Source: Splendidivirga corallicola (GTDB lineage Bacteria > Bacteroidota > Bacteroidia > Cytophagales > Cyclobacteriaceae). Taken from it: a DNA stretch of 64,000 nt. A program made the translations under genes and the position numbers. Location: assembly GCA_030442035.1 (NCBI GenBank), contig JAUJEA010000001.1, positions 1,333,559-1,397,558 on the forward strand. Reading direction: 5' to 3'. A model generated the notes under the pieces. The model searched no databases. It was not told the origin of the DNA and saw only the letters and a program-made list of their open reading frames with translations. Positions 8,869 to 17,353 of the stretch are shown here, piece after piece (positions within the stretch are counted from its first letter, which is position 1; each line of letters begins with the position of its first letter).

Positions 8869-10194
8869 TTAGTTATTATTTAAAAGTTCTTCTAATGTTT
8901 CTTCCAACGCTTTACCTCTTAGGTTTTTGGCGACTATCCTCCCTTCCTGATCTACCAAATATGCTGCCGGAATACTTCGGACATTATATTGAGCAGCTCC
9001 TGCGCTGTTCCAACCTTTAAGATCAGATATGTGGTTCCAATCAAGTTTATCACTTTCAATTGCATTGACCCAACGATCCTTGCTTTTATCAAGTGATACT
9101 CCCAAAACCGTAAAACCTTTATCTTTATACTTATGAAATGCTTTAACAACATTGGGGTTTTCTTTTCTGCAAGGGCCACACCATGAAGCCCAAAAGTCCA
9201 CCAAGACCATTTGGCCTCGCAGAGATGACAGTTTTTTCATTTCCCCATGTTGATCCGGCAATTCTATATCCGGAGCCATTTCACCTATTTGCGGTGTCGG
9301 CTTAGGGAGGTTTTGAAGTGCCACCTTCATAAAGCGTGACTCGGAGTATTCGTTCTGGTATTTCCTGGCAATGTTCCAAACATTATCTGAGGCCCCATAA
9401 TGGAACAGGTTGACCAGGGATAAATATACAACCTCACGGATGGGTGAACCTGCCTCAGTTTTTGAAATCAATTCCTCTGAGGTCACCAACCAATCTTCAA
9501 CATTTCTTGGAACAAATCTTTGATAATAAGCGAAAATTTTACCCTGCAACATATCTCCACGAGTCAACTCAATATCAGAAAAAAACTTTGGCTTTAAAAA
9601 GTCTTCAGCTGTTACAGTTTTTTCTGCATGAAAAAACCTGGCAATTTTCGCCATAAAAAGTGTTGGGTGATCTTCATAAATACCTTTGTAAAAAGTATTC
9701 TGATATGTTTGCAAGGAATCAAATCTTAATTGAATGGATTTCAAAGCTTCAACATTCCCGTGTTGTTGAGCGGATTGAACTTCCTTGTTCAATAGAACGC
9801 TTTTCTCACTTATTTCCTTTGTAACGGCCAGATATCGTTGGTATATCTCATTTTCCAATGAACCGGAAAACCTGACACTTGTTTCAATATTTTTCAGATC
9901 GGCTTCAACTTGCAGACTTTCTTTACCCAGGATTAAAGCAAAACTTTGTTGCACACCAGGACCTATACGATAGAATCCTCTTGGTATCTGCTTGCCAAAG
10001 CTTAAAGTGTAAATACCATCCTTCAAACTTGCAGAATCATATTTGATCAATTGAGATCCGAACGTTTGGTAAAGAAAGATCTTTGGATATAATTGGGGGT
10101 TGGCTAGTTTGACTTTGATGGTAATAGGAGTTGCCTGACATATCACAGCCAAGAAAAAAAAGACAAATGTTAGCTTTAAAGCCTTTCTTATCAT
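8869..10194 (-). CDS. TlpA-like thiol:disulfide oxidoreductase with N-terminal DUF4369-type domain
   Basis: This exported thioredoxin-fold protein is expected to reduce or isomerise disulfides in the envelope. The N-terminal signal peptide (residues ~3-21) precedes a beta-rich domain of the DUF4369 kind (~22-115), a long helical middle region, and a C-terminal AhpC/TSA/thioredoxin domain (~305-441) with the active site WCGPC (Cys339 and Cys342) and the cis-proline loop SIPAAYL. The start is ATG at 10194; an upstream TTG (10218) would only add a charged extension before the signal. It lies 59 bases after the DUF3108 gene and 18 bases before the response regulator gene, so an operon is likely. 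The exact client is unknown. Confidence 0.9.
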   Translation of the reverse strand: MIRKALKLTFVFFFLAVICQATPITIKVKLANPQLYPKIFLYQTFGSQLIKYDSASLKDGIYTLSFGKQIPRGFYRIGPGVQQSFALILGKESLQVEADLKNIETSVRFSGSLENEIYQRYLAVTKEISEKSVLLNKEVQSAQQHGNVEALKSIQLRFDSLQTYQNTFYKGIYEDHPTLFMAKIARFFHAEKTVTAEDFLKPKFFSDIELTRGDMLQGKIFAYYQRFVPRNVEDWLVTSEELISKTEAGSPIREVVYLSLVNLFHYGASDNVWNIARKYQNEYSESRFMKVALQNLPKPTPQIGEMAPDIELPDQHGEMKKLSSLRGQMVLVDFWASWCGPCRKENPNVVKAFHKYKDKGFTVLGVSLDKSKDRWVNAIESDKLDWNHISDLKGWNSAGAAQYNVRSIPAAYLVDQEGRIVAKNLRGKALEETLEELLNNN

Positions 10195-10277
10195 TTTTGA
10201 AGAATAATATCGCCTCAAAATTAGCCAGAAAAGCTTTTAATAAAAAGCAGGTAACAATTTCTTAATACAATGGTAAT

Positions 10278-11084
10278 TTATTGTTGAATTTTGTTCCTAA
10301 TGTTCTTGTAACTCTTGATATCTACTTCAATAGCACCAACGAACATATCAGCTTTTATCTTCAGCGGTAGTTTGTTTTTATCTTTTGATATCCAAACCTT
10401 TATTGAATTTTCATCTTTAAAAAGAGAGTTTTCAGGTAAAACCGGGGCTAGTTTATATGCTTCAAATCTACCTACTTTTGTCTTAATTCTTTCAGTACCC
10501 AACATCTTGATCTTCATGTCATAAATCTCATCATCGAAAAAGGCATTAATGTTGATGATGTCACCGCTTTTATATTTACTCAAATCAAGTGTTCTTAAAA
10601 AATAATAACCGCTGACCAGATCCTGTACATTATTAGGCACAGCGAACTTATCTTTCTTTAATAATTTCCTGGTTTTTTTATCCAATCGGGCTACTGTGGC
10701 TGTATCAAGATCATGATTGAAGTTGACAATTTCGTTTTTGCGATACCTGTTCTCCTTGATATAACGGTAAAATCTGTGTGGAACAATGGCGGCAGTGTCA
10801 ATATAGGATCCCCAATTATCTCTAACCTTGTAGAAAACATCAATGATACCTGCAGTTCTGCCGAAAACATTTACCTTGAAACAGGGCCTGCCGTTGATCT
10901 GGTACACCGTTTCGCTAATTTCCATCGTAGCAGTTGCCCCACTAAGAAAACCCAAATGAACTCTGTATTCCAGTTTTTCACCACTTCTAAAACTCTCATT
11001 TTTTATATATCGATAAGTTTTTTTGGTAGAAGTAAAACTGGACAATATCAAAAGAAACAAGATTGTTCTAAGCGACAGTTTCAT
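10278..11084 (-). CDS. DUF3108 domain-containing exported protein
   Basis: This is a 268-residue exported protein of the DUF3108 family, function not established; the fold is predicted to be a beta-rich lipid-binding-like barrel. An N-terminal hydrophobic segment (residues ~5-19) serves as signal. Family-like features are the opening FRSGEKLEYRVHLGFLSGA segment, the central YYFLRTLDLSKYKSGD segment, and the near C-terminal KVWISKDKNKLPLKIKADMFVGAIEVDIKSY segment (read in two parts). It begins the likely operon with the TlpA-like protein and the PhoB/PhoR-like pair, which suggests an envelope-related role. Confidence 0.85.
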   Translation of the reverse strand: MKLSLRTILFLLILSSFTSTKKTYRYIKNESFRSGEKLEYRVHLGFLSGATATMEISETVYQINGRPCFKVNVFGRTAGIIDVFYKVRDNWGSYIDTAAIVPHRFYRYIKENRYRKNEIVNFNHDLDTATVARLDKKTRKLLKKDKFAVPNNVQDLVSGYYFLRTLDLSKYKSGDIININAFFDDEIYDMKIKMLGTERIKTKVGRFEAYKLAPVLPENSLFKDENSIKVWISKDKNKLPLKIKADMFVGAIEVDIKSYKNIRNKIQQ

Positions 11085-11470
11085 CCTTTAAATATTATAT
11101 TAATAACTCAATGAGTTCAAATTTCAGACCACAATGACATTTCTTCCCAAAAACACTCCACTTTATAAGGCAATTTTAAATAATTATGTGTAAAACACGT
11201 TGATTTTCATCAAGATGTTTCGCTTATAAAGCTTTATGTGTATAACTAATTCACATTTTATTATTCTTAACAAATAAAATTGCCCAAATATTTCATTTCT
11301 ACATTACCTCTGGCAATTTGAAATGACCCTTTTAAAGACAGCAAAAAAAATTAAAAGTAACCGTTAGGACAAATTTTAAACATTATTGCCACTTACTTTA
11401 ACAAAAAATTAATGTCGACTATGTCCTATCGAATCTTACCTAATACAATTCACAAGGCACTAACCCTACC
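11085..11470. other. Intergenic region, nothing coding seen
   Basis: This very AT-rich stretch lies between the metalloprotease stop and the DUF3108 gene start. No frame with protein character, tRNA or strong hairpin was found. It presumably holds the promoter of the DUF3108 operon, but no exact TAnnTTTG element was identified. Confidence 0.45.
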
Positions 11471-12499
11471 TTATAGTGAAGGATATTTTTTCTTTAGATA
11501 GATAAGGTAATTTTTAAGATCTCCGTTGAAGTTCTCATTGAGTTCCTCTTCCAAAATATCCAGTTTGTCATTGTAGCGGAGAAAAGACATAAAATAAGTG
11601 TTGTTTGGAGAAAAATCTTTGTAATAATTATTGTACGCTTCCTGTCTGTGAAGATTGAGTGTATCAATAGTCCCAATAATGCTGGTAATCATCTCCTGTT
11701 TCTTTTCTAATTTAAAAGTATTTGAATGAATTTCAGAAAATGCGTTGTATAGGCTATCCAGTTTTTTAGCTCCTGACAAAATGTGGTTTTTAAACTTGTG
11801 TTGATCTTCCAGTCCCTGAATGAATGTTTTATATTCATCGGAATCGAGACCAAACTTCATGGCTATGAATTTCTCCGCACCCTTATCTCCGATAAAAGTG
11901 GCCAGGTTCTCATTGAATTGTACACTGTCTTTTACAAACAGCGTCCCATGGGTTAGTTCATGAATAATCAAACTTGCCAGATCTCCTTCCTTCCTTAAAA
12001 GCATATTGGACAAAATCGGATCTTTAAACCAACCAAGCGTTGACCAACCTCCGGCTGTTCTGATATTTGTATCTAAACCTTGTTCTTTCCAAATCGCTTC
12101 TTCCTCAACAGCTTTATCATGATCAAAAAAACCTTTATAGGGGAAAGAACCTATAAAAGAGAATGACCATTCTTTAGCCTTCAATTCAAAGGGGTCACAA
12201 GCTGTCACCACCCATAATAAGGGTTTTCCTTTCTGATCAAATATGGTGGAATAGTTCTCAGAGTAGTTAATACCAAGTGAGTCAAAGGCAAATCGCTTGA
12301 CCTCTTTAACCAATTCCAACTTGCGCTTTAGAGAATCAGGAAATTCAATATCCTTCAAAACTTCCTCTATCGGTTCCGCATTCATAACCACATGTAATTG
12401 ACCTTTTGCCTGGATATAGCCATAGTAGAGGAGCTTTCTATTTAAAACACCTAAAAGTATTAGAATAAAAAAAATGGTATAAATAATCCGCCTTTTCAT
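11471..12499 (-). CDS. Membrane-anchored putative zinc aminopeptidase (Aminopep / PF10023-like)
   Basis: Counting from ATG 12499, the 342-residue protein has one N-terminal membrane anchor (~5-25) and a zinc-protease motif HELTH (His180, Glu181, His184); downstream FNENLATFIGDKGAEKF supplies the probable third ligand Glu. The AGGWSTLGWFKDPILS segment before the HExxH is typical of the putative aminopeptidase family found in Proteobacteria and Bacteroidota. The substrate is unknown. The frame remains open upstream to 12553, but that extension is polar and precedes the charge-then-hydrophobic anchor, so ATG 12499 is preferred. It stands alone with intergenic space on both sides. Confidence 0.85.
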   Translation of the reverse strand: MKRRIIYTIFFILILLGVLNRKLLYYGYIQAKGQLHVVMNAEPIEEVLKDIEFPDSLKRKLELVKEVKRFAFDSLGINYSENYSTIFDQKGKPLLWVVTACDPFELKAKEWSFSFIGSFPYKGFFDHDKAVEEEAIWKEQGLDTNIRTAGGWSTLGWFKDPILSNMLLRKEGDLASLIIHELTHGTLFVKDSVQFNENLATFIGDKGAEKFIAMKFGLDSDEYKTFIQGLEDQHKFKNHILSGAKKLDSLYNAFSEIHSNTFKLEKKQEMITSIIGTIDTLNLHRQEAYNNYYKDFSPNNTYFMSFLRYNDKLDILEEELNENFNGDLKNYLIYLKKKYPSL

Positions 12500-12553
12500 A
12501 CTGATAGTAGGTACTGAAGATTTAAGTGTTAAAGTTGAGGAAAAGTCTATCAA

Positions 12554-12913
12554 ATAAATATTCCATCATATTTGCTGAATATCTTTTCTCATAGTATTCA
12601 ATTCAATGCCATTTAGTTAAGAAAATATTTTGAAAGCTTTCAGGCATCAGGTTTCAGCCTAATACAATGTTTTTTAGTGCACCAAAAAAAACTGATACCT
12701 AAGACCTGACACCTGAAGCCTTATCTTAATGACATTAGTATTCAATTCTTCCAGACACCAAAAATTGTAAATTTTTCATTAGATTTACATCAAACATCTT
12801 TTCAACAATAAACCAGCTATTACGCAGTTCAAAACCCTTATAAGCTCTTGTTAATTGTAGGGGTAAATAGTAACTTCACAAATCATAAAAGTAAATAATT
12901 TCAATTTAATACA
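12554..12913. other. Divergent intergenic region upstream of recA, holding an inverted repeat
   Basis: The region separates the metalloprotease gene (minus) and recA (plus). It contains the large imperfect inverted repeat described separately (12637-12722). No open frame looks coding. No LexA-like box or exact TAnnTTTG element before recA could be assigned by eye. Confidence 0.5.
12637..12722. repeat. Large imperfect inverted repeat with TCAGG units
   Basis: Two arms of about 43 bases meet at the palindrome GTGCAC (12677-12682). The left arm contains CAGGCATCAGGTTTCAG (12641-12657); the right arm, read in reverse complement, gives CAGGTGTCAGGTCTTAG in the same position. A transcript would form one long imperfect hairpin. 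Confidence 0.75.
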
Positions 12914-13939
12914 ATGGGTGACAATTCAGAAAAATTAAAGGCTTTACAGCTAACTATAGACAAGCTTGAGAAAACCTATGGCAAAGGGGCCGTGATGAAA
13001 TTAAGTGATGAAAAAATCATGGACATACCTGCTATTTCGACCGGTTCGCTTGGGCTGGATATTGCATTGGGCATTGGAGGGATACCAAGAGGAAGGATTA
13101 TTGAAGTGTATGGACCTGAATCTTCTGGAAAAACCACCCTTAGCATGCATTGCATTGCAGAAGCACAAAAAGGAGGTGGGCTGGCAGCTTTTATCGATGC
13201 TGAACATGCATTTGATAAAGTATACGCAGAAAAATTGGGTATAGACACTGAGAACCTCCTGATCTCACAACCGGATAATGGTGAGCAAGCACTGGAGATT
13301 GCTGAGCATTTGATCAGATCCGGAGCTATTGATATCATTGTCATCGACTCTGTGGCAGCTTTGGTACCAAAAGGAGAATTGGAGGGGGAAATGGGTGACA
13401 GCAAAATGGGTCTTCAGGCCAGACTAATGTCACAAGCCCTGAGAAAGCTTACAGGTACAATTAATAAAACAGGTTGTTCGTGTATTTTCATTAATCAACT
13501 CCGGGAAAAGATAGGTGTGATGTTTGGAAATCCGGAAACAACAACAGGAGGTAATGCACTAAAGTTTTATGCTTCCGTCAGACTGGACATTAGAAGAATA
13601 GGTCAAATAAAAGAAAGTGCCGATAATATTCTTGGAAATCGGACCCGAGTGAAAGTGGTAAAAAATAAAGTAGCACCACCATTTAAAGTAGTGGAATTTG
13701 ATATCATGTATGGTGCCGGAATTTCCAAAGTAGGTGAAATTATTGATTTGGGAGTAGAACTGGATATTGTTAATAAATCAGGTTCCTGGTTCTCATATCA
13801 GGGTAACAAATTGGGGCAGGGACGTGATGCTGTGAAGAGTTTGTTCCTGGACAATCCTGAACTAATGGATGAGGTAGAAGCGAAAATAAAGGCAAAAATA
13901 AAAGGTGAAGACGTAGAGGAGCCAGCACCACAAGATTAA
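12914..13939 (+). CDS. recA: Recombinase RecA
   Basis: RecA is the ATP-dependent strand-exchange recombinase and SOS co-protease. The Walker A motif GPESSGKT is at residues 67-74, the Walker B-type [12 protein letters not shown] strand is near 140-151, the L1/L2 DNA-binding loops include [22 protein letters not shown] (read across) and the [20 protein letters not shown] segment, and the length of 341 is normal. The C-terminal tail is acidic and short. ATG start; a clear terminator follows. It is transcribed alone, away from the divergent metalloprotease gene. Confidence 0.99.
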   Translation: MGDNSEKLKALQLTIDKLEKTYGKGAVMKLSDEKIMDIPAISTGSLGLDIALGIGGIPRGRIIEVYGPESSGKTTLSMHCIAEAQKGGGLAAFIDAEHAFDKVYAEKLGIDTENLLISQPDNGEQALEIAEHLIRSGAIDIIVIDSVAALVPKGELEGEMGDSKMGLQARLMSQALRKLTGTINKTGCSCIFINQLREKIGVMFGNPETTTGGNALKFYASVRLDIRRIGQIKESADNILGNRTRVKVVKNKVAPPFKVVEFDIMYGAGISKVGEIIDLGVELDIVNKSGSWFSYQGNKLGQGRDAVKSLFLDNPELMDEVEAKIKAKIKGEDVEEPAPQD

Positions 13940-13961
13940 TAAAAAGATATCTTAACATAAC

Positions 13962-13986
13962 AAAGGGCCACACAATGGCCCTTTTT
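13962..13986 (+). terminator. recA terminator
   Basis: A 9-bp perfect stem (arms 13962-13970 and 13976-13984, GGGCC core) with a 5-nt loop is followed by Ts, 23 bases after the recA stop. It could also limit read-through of the convergent permease gene. Confidence 0.9.
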
Positions 13987-14009
13987 AATTTCTGTCCTTT
14001 TCTTTCCTT

Positions 14010-15260
14010 CTAAGATCTAATAGCAATTACCGGGTCCAATCGGGCAGCTAGTGCAGCAGGAATAATTCCTGCAAACGTCCCGATGAGCGCCGAGATCCCA
14101 ATGCCAATTACTATGTTCTTGAAGCTTAATACTAATTCAAGGTTACCAAGCGGAACGAACGTGATCAGGTAGACCATAATTAATCCCACCAGTCCTCCTA
14201 TGATACAAAGGAATACTGATTCGAATAGGAATTGAAACAGAACAAAATAGTTTTTGGCCCCCAGGGATTTCTGAATACCAATCAGATTGGTTCGTTCCTT
14301 TACAGAAACAAACATGATATTCGCAATTCCAAAGCCACCAACCAGAATGGAGAACATTCCAATAACACCACCAACAATACTGATCACATCAAACGCTCCA
14401 CCAATAGCATTGGCAATAGCCTCCGTACGATTCAGAGCAAAGTTGTCCTTTTGCTTGGGTCGTAGCCCTCTTTTCCTTCTCATCAAACCTTTCAGCTCTG
14501 ACTCCAGTTCCACCAAACCAATATCCTGATCATATCCTTTTACTGCAATGGTAGAGCCAATGCCTCTTCTTCTTCCGCTATAATACAGTTTTAAGAAACT
14601 TTTGTATGGAATAAAACAAGCGTCATCTTTACTTGGAGCACCCAGCAGATTATCCCCTTCTTTTTTCATTACACCAATCACGGTGAACTTATGATCCCGT
14701 ATCTTAACATCTTGACCAATCGGATCACCAAAAGGGAACAATTCATTGGCAACATTATGTCCGATCATCACCGTATTTCGCGCACTCAAAACTTCCTGTG
14801 GTGTAAAGTATCGACCGGCATCGACGTTAAATTCAAATACATCTTTATAATCGTGCGAAACCCCCAATAAAAAATTTCCGGTACTGCTGTTACTACCACT
14901 TTTATATGTTTGTCCGCCGCGAACAGCATAAATAGTAAGACCAACAGCCTCCTCCACCCTTTCGGCCAAAAACTCATATTCCTCATACACCGGTTGTGGC
15001 CTTCTCCAGTATTCCCACCAGGTATATTCGCCTCCACCTAGACCATAAGGCCATTTTTCCACGTTAATGACATTACTTCCAAGAAAATTAAAACTCTCCT
15101 TAACGCTCTTCTCCAATGAATCAACCACGGTGAATACTGCGATGATTGCAAATATCCCAATTGTGACCCCTGCCAGAGACAAAATCGTTCTAAGCTTATT
15201 TACTTTAAGAGCGTTCCAGGCAAACCTGAAACTTTCCAAGATTAATTTTACTACTTTCAA
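14010..15260 (-). CDS. ABC transporter permease, MacB/FtsX type
   Basis: This is the membrane subunit of a type VII (MacB-like) ABC system; such permeases couple cytoplasmic ATP hydrolysis to periplasmic work rather than classical transport. Residues ~15-45 form the first membrane helix (TILSLAGVTIGIFAIIAVF), residues ~46-275 the periplasmic MacB_PCD domain with the usual VMIGHNVANELFP segment, and residues ~285-410 the FtsX domain with three membrane helices (FSILVGGFGIANIMFVSV, then the conserved ERTNLIGIQKSLGAK coupling loop). The only good start is TTG at 15260, with an in-frame TAG just upstream. No ATPase or membrane-fusion gene is next to it, so its partner must be encoded elsewhere. 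Confidence 0.92.
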   Translation of the reverse strand: MKVVKLILESFRFAWNALKVNKLRTILSLAGVTIGIFAIIAVFTVVDSLEKSVKESFNFLGSNVINVEKWPYGLGGGEYTWWEYWRRPQPVYEEYEFLAERVEEAVGLTIYAVRGGQTYKSGSNSSTGNFLLGVSHDYKDVFEFNVDAGRYFTPQEVLSARNTVMIGHNVANELFPFGDPIGQDVKIRDHKFTVIGVMKKEGDNLLGAPSKDDACFIPYKSFLKLYYSGRRRGIGSTIAVKGYDQDIGLVELESELKGLMRRKRGLRPKQKDNFALNRTEAIANAIGGAFDVISIVGGVIGMFSILVGGFGIANIMFVSVKERTNLIGIQKSLGAKNYFVLFQFLFESVFLCIIGGLVGLIMVYLITFVPLGNLELVLSFKNIVIGIGISALIGTFAGIIPAALAARLDPVIAIRS

Positions 15261-15390
15261 AACCTATATGATTTAGTTTAAACTTAGGTTTTTAATTTTG
15301 AAGAAGTGAATATTAAATAATTTTTACACTACTCTTCTTGCACTTCTCAAACAAAAACAAATATTGTGAAACTTTTAACAAACAAATCAC

Positions 15391-15398
15391 TAGATTTG
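15391..15398 (+). promoter_or_regulatory. Probable queA promoter (-7 element)
   Basis: TAGATTTG is an exact match to TAnnTTTG, 44 bases before the queA ATG. ATTG at 15363-15366 lies 24 bases upstream, a bit far for a -33 element. Confidence 0.45.
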
Positions 15399-15441
15399 CA
15401 GACTAAAATTTTTTGAGTCATTTAATACCGTAATATTAAAT

Positions 15442-16488
15442 ATGAAATTATCAGAATTCAAGTTCGATTTGCCACCCGGTCTATTAGCTTTATATCCGGC
15501 GGAAAACAGGGATGAGTCAAGGCTAATGGTGGTTCATAAAAAAGACGGAACTATTGAGCATCGCGTTTTTAAGGACATCATTGAATATTTTGATGATGGC
15601 GATGCAATGGTAATCAACGATACAAAAGTATTTCCAGCAAGACTTTACGGCAATAAAGAGAAAACGGGAGCAAAGATTGAGGTTTTCCTATTAAGAGAGC
15701 TTAACAGCGAAATGCTGCTTTGGGATGTTTTGGTTGATCCTGCCAGAAAGATAAGAGTGGGTAATAAATTATATTTTGGTGATGGTGATCTTGTTGCCGA
15801 GGTAATAGACAACACTACTTCAAGAGGAAGAACGATCCGGTTCTTATATGACGGGACCAGCGAGGATTTCTATAAAACAATAGATGCATTGGGTGAAACC
15901 CCGTTGCCTAAATATATCAAAAGAAAAGCGGAGCCAGAGGACAGAGACAGATATCAAACAATTTATGCCAAACATACTGGTGCTGTGGCTGCTCCTACTG
16001 CGGGTCTTCATTTTACACAGCAGGTATTGAAGCGCCTGGAAATTAAAGGAGTGGATATTACGCCTATCACATTACATATAGGTCTTGGAACCTTCCGACC
16101 TGTAGATGTGGAAGATCTTACCAAGCATAAAATGGACTCTGAGAACTTCAGAGTTGGGCAGGAAACAGTTGATATTGTTAACCAAGCGTTAGACAACAAA
16201 AAGAGGGTTTGTGCTGTGGGAACTACTTCTATGAGAGCCTTGGAATCATCGGTTTCAGCTAGCAATCGCCTGAAGGCCAATGAGGGTTGGACTGATAAAT
16301 TTATATTTCCTCCGTACGATTTCAAAATTTGCAATGCTCTGATCAGCAACTTTCATATGCCTGAATCAACATTGTTTATGATGGCCTGTGCTTTCGGAGG
16401 CTACGATCTTATTATGCAGGCTTATGAAACAGCCATCAAAGAGAAATACAGATTTTATAGTTACGGCGATGCTATGTTGATCGTCTGA
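15442..16488 (+). CDS. queA: S-adenosylmethionine:tRNA ribosyltransferase-isomerase
   Basis: QueA transfers and isomerises the ribosyl group of SAM onto preQ1 in tRNA, giving epoxyqueuosine, in the queuosine pathway. The 348-residue length and family segments are present: [18 protein letters not shown] at the start, [19 protein letters not shown] (~52-70), [18 protein letters not shown] (~174-191), [11 protein letters not shown]-like [11 protein letters not shown] (~210-220) and the C-terminal [12 protein letters not shown]-like [14 protein letters not shown] segment. ATG start. It is followed by a strong terminator and then ispD. Confidence 0.98.
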   Translation: MKLSEFKFDLPPGLLALYPAENRDESRLMVVHKKDGTIEHRVFKDIIEYFDDGDAMVINDTKVFPARLYGNKEKTGAKIEVFLLRELNSEMLLWDVLVDPARKIRVGNKLYFGDGDLVAEVIDNTTSRGRTIRFLYDGTSEDFYKTIDALGETPLPKYIKRKAEPEDRDRYQTIYAKHTGAVAAPTAGLHFTQQVLKRLEIKGVDITPITLHIGLGTFRPVDVEDLTKHKMDSENFRVGQETVDIVNQALDNKKRVCAVGTTSMRALESSVSASNRLKANEGWTDKFIFPPYDFKICNALISNFHMPESTLFMMACAFGGYDLIMQAYETAIKEKYRFYSYGDAMLIV

Positions 16489-16510
16489 CATTTCGAAAAA
16501 GAAATACATA

Positions 16511-16547
16511 AAACCTGCTGGTATATTCACTAGCAGGTTTTTATTTT
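16511..16547 (+). terminator. queA terminator
   Basis: A 12-bp stem with one G-U pair (arms 16511-16522 and 16529-16540), a 6-nt loop and a T-rich tail, 22 bases after the queA stop. Confidence 0.92.
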
Positions 16548-16617
16548 TTAGGACCCTTGTATAAATTAGCTACCGTGATGACAAGTAGTTGAAGTGTCAA
16601 AGTCTACAAGAATTAAA

Positions 16618-17301
16618 ATGAAGGCCAAGGAATATGCCATTATAGTAGCTGGAGGAAGCGGAACGAGGATGAACAGCCAAATCCCAAAGCAGTTCTTGGT
16701 CCTGGCAGACCTTCCTGTCTTAATGCATACCATTAATGCTTTTGACACATATTCTGAAAATCTTCCAATAATTTTGGTATTGCCAAAGAAAGACATTCCT
16801 GTTTGGGAGAAGCTATGTATTGAGTATAATTTTACCAGACCACTCAAAATTGTAGCAGGGGGAGCCTCACGGTTCCAGTCAGTAAAAAATGGACTTTCCC
16901 ATATAGAAGACAAAGGGTTAGTAGCCATTCATGATGGTGTACGACCTATAGTTAGTAAAGATATTATTGCCAATTCATTCAAAGTTGCAGCAGCCAGACA
17001 AAGTGCCGTGGCAGCAGTAAAGCTAAAGGAATCAATCAGAGTCCAGGAAAACGGAAGCCATACAAAAGCCCTGGATCGATCCCGTTTTCATTTAATACAA
17101 ACGCCACAGACATTCGATATTGCACTGCTTAAGGAGGCTTATCAAGTAACTGAGCAACCTGTTTTCACCGATGATGCAAGTGTCGTGGAATATGCGGGGC
17201 ACAAAATAACATTGTTTGAAGGCAGTTATAAAAATCTCAAGATCACTACACCTGAGGATTTATTGGTAGCTGAGGTTTTTTTGAAAAATCAGAATGTTTA
17301 A
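16618..17301 (+). CDS. ispD: 2-C-methyl-D-erythritol 4-phosphate cytidylyltransferase
   Basis: IspD makes CDP-methylerythritol from MEP and CTP in the non-mevalonate isoprenoid pathway. The nucleotide-binding N-terminus AIIVAGGSGTRM with the catalytic Lys in PKQFL is intact, as are the AIHDGVRP motif and the second catalytic Lys region AVKLKESIR; TPQTFDIALLKEAY and the C-terminal LKITTPEDLLVAE segments match the family. The ATG at 16618 gives 227 residues, normal length; a GTG at 16594 would add eight residues without support. It lies between two terminators, so it is transcribed alone. Confidence 0.96.
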   Translation: MKAKEYAIIVAGGSGTRMNSQIPKQFLVLADLPVLMHTINAFDTYSENLPIILVLPKKDIPVWEKLCIEYNFTRPLKIVAGGASRFQSVKNGLSHIEDKGLVAIHDGVRPIVSKDIIANSFKVAAARQSAVAAVKLKESIRVQENGSHTKALDRSRFHLIQTPQTFDIALLKEAYQVTEQPVFTDDASVVEYAGHKITLFEGSYKNLKITTPEDLLVAEVFLKNQNV

Positions 17302-17343
17302 AATTGGACCATCTCTTTTTAATTGGATGGTCCAATTTTAAAC
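17296..17343. terminator. Bidirectional terminator between ispD and susD
   Basis: A perfect 17-bp stem (arms 17296-17312 and 17327-17343) with a 14-nt loop; the arm ends are A/T-rich on both sides. It overlaps the ispD stop codon and lies 10 bases after the convergent susD stop. Confidence 0.88.
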
Positions 17344-17353
17344 GAGTATTTAA

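Noticed and set aside
13005-13244. Frames inside recA on both strands
   Set aside because: Overlap of a certain core gene; composition and lack of family show they are shadows.
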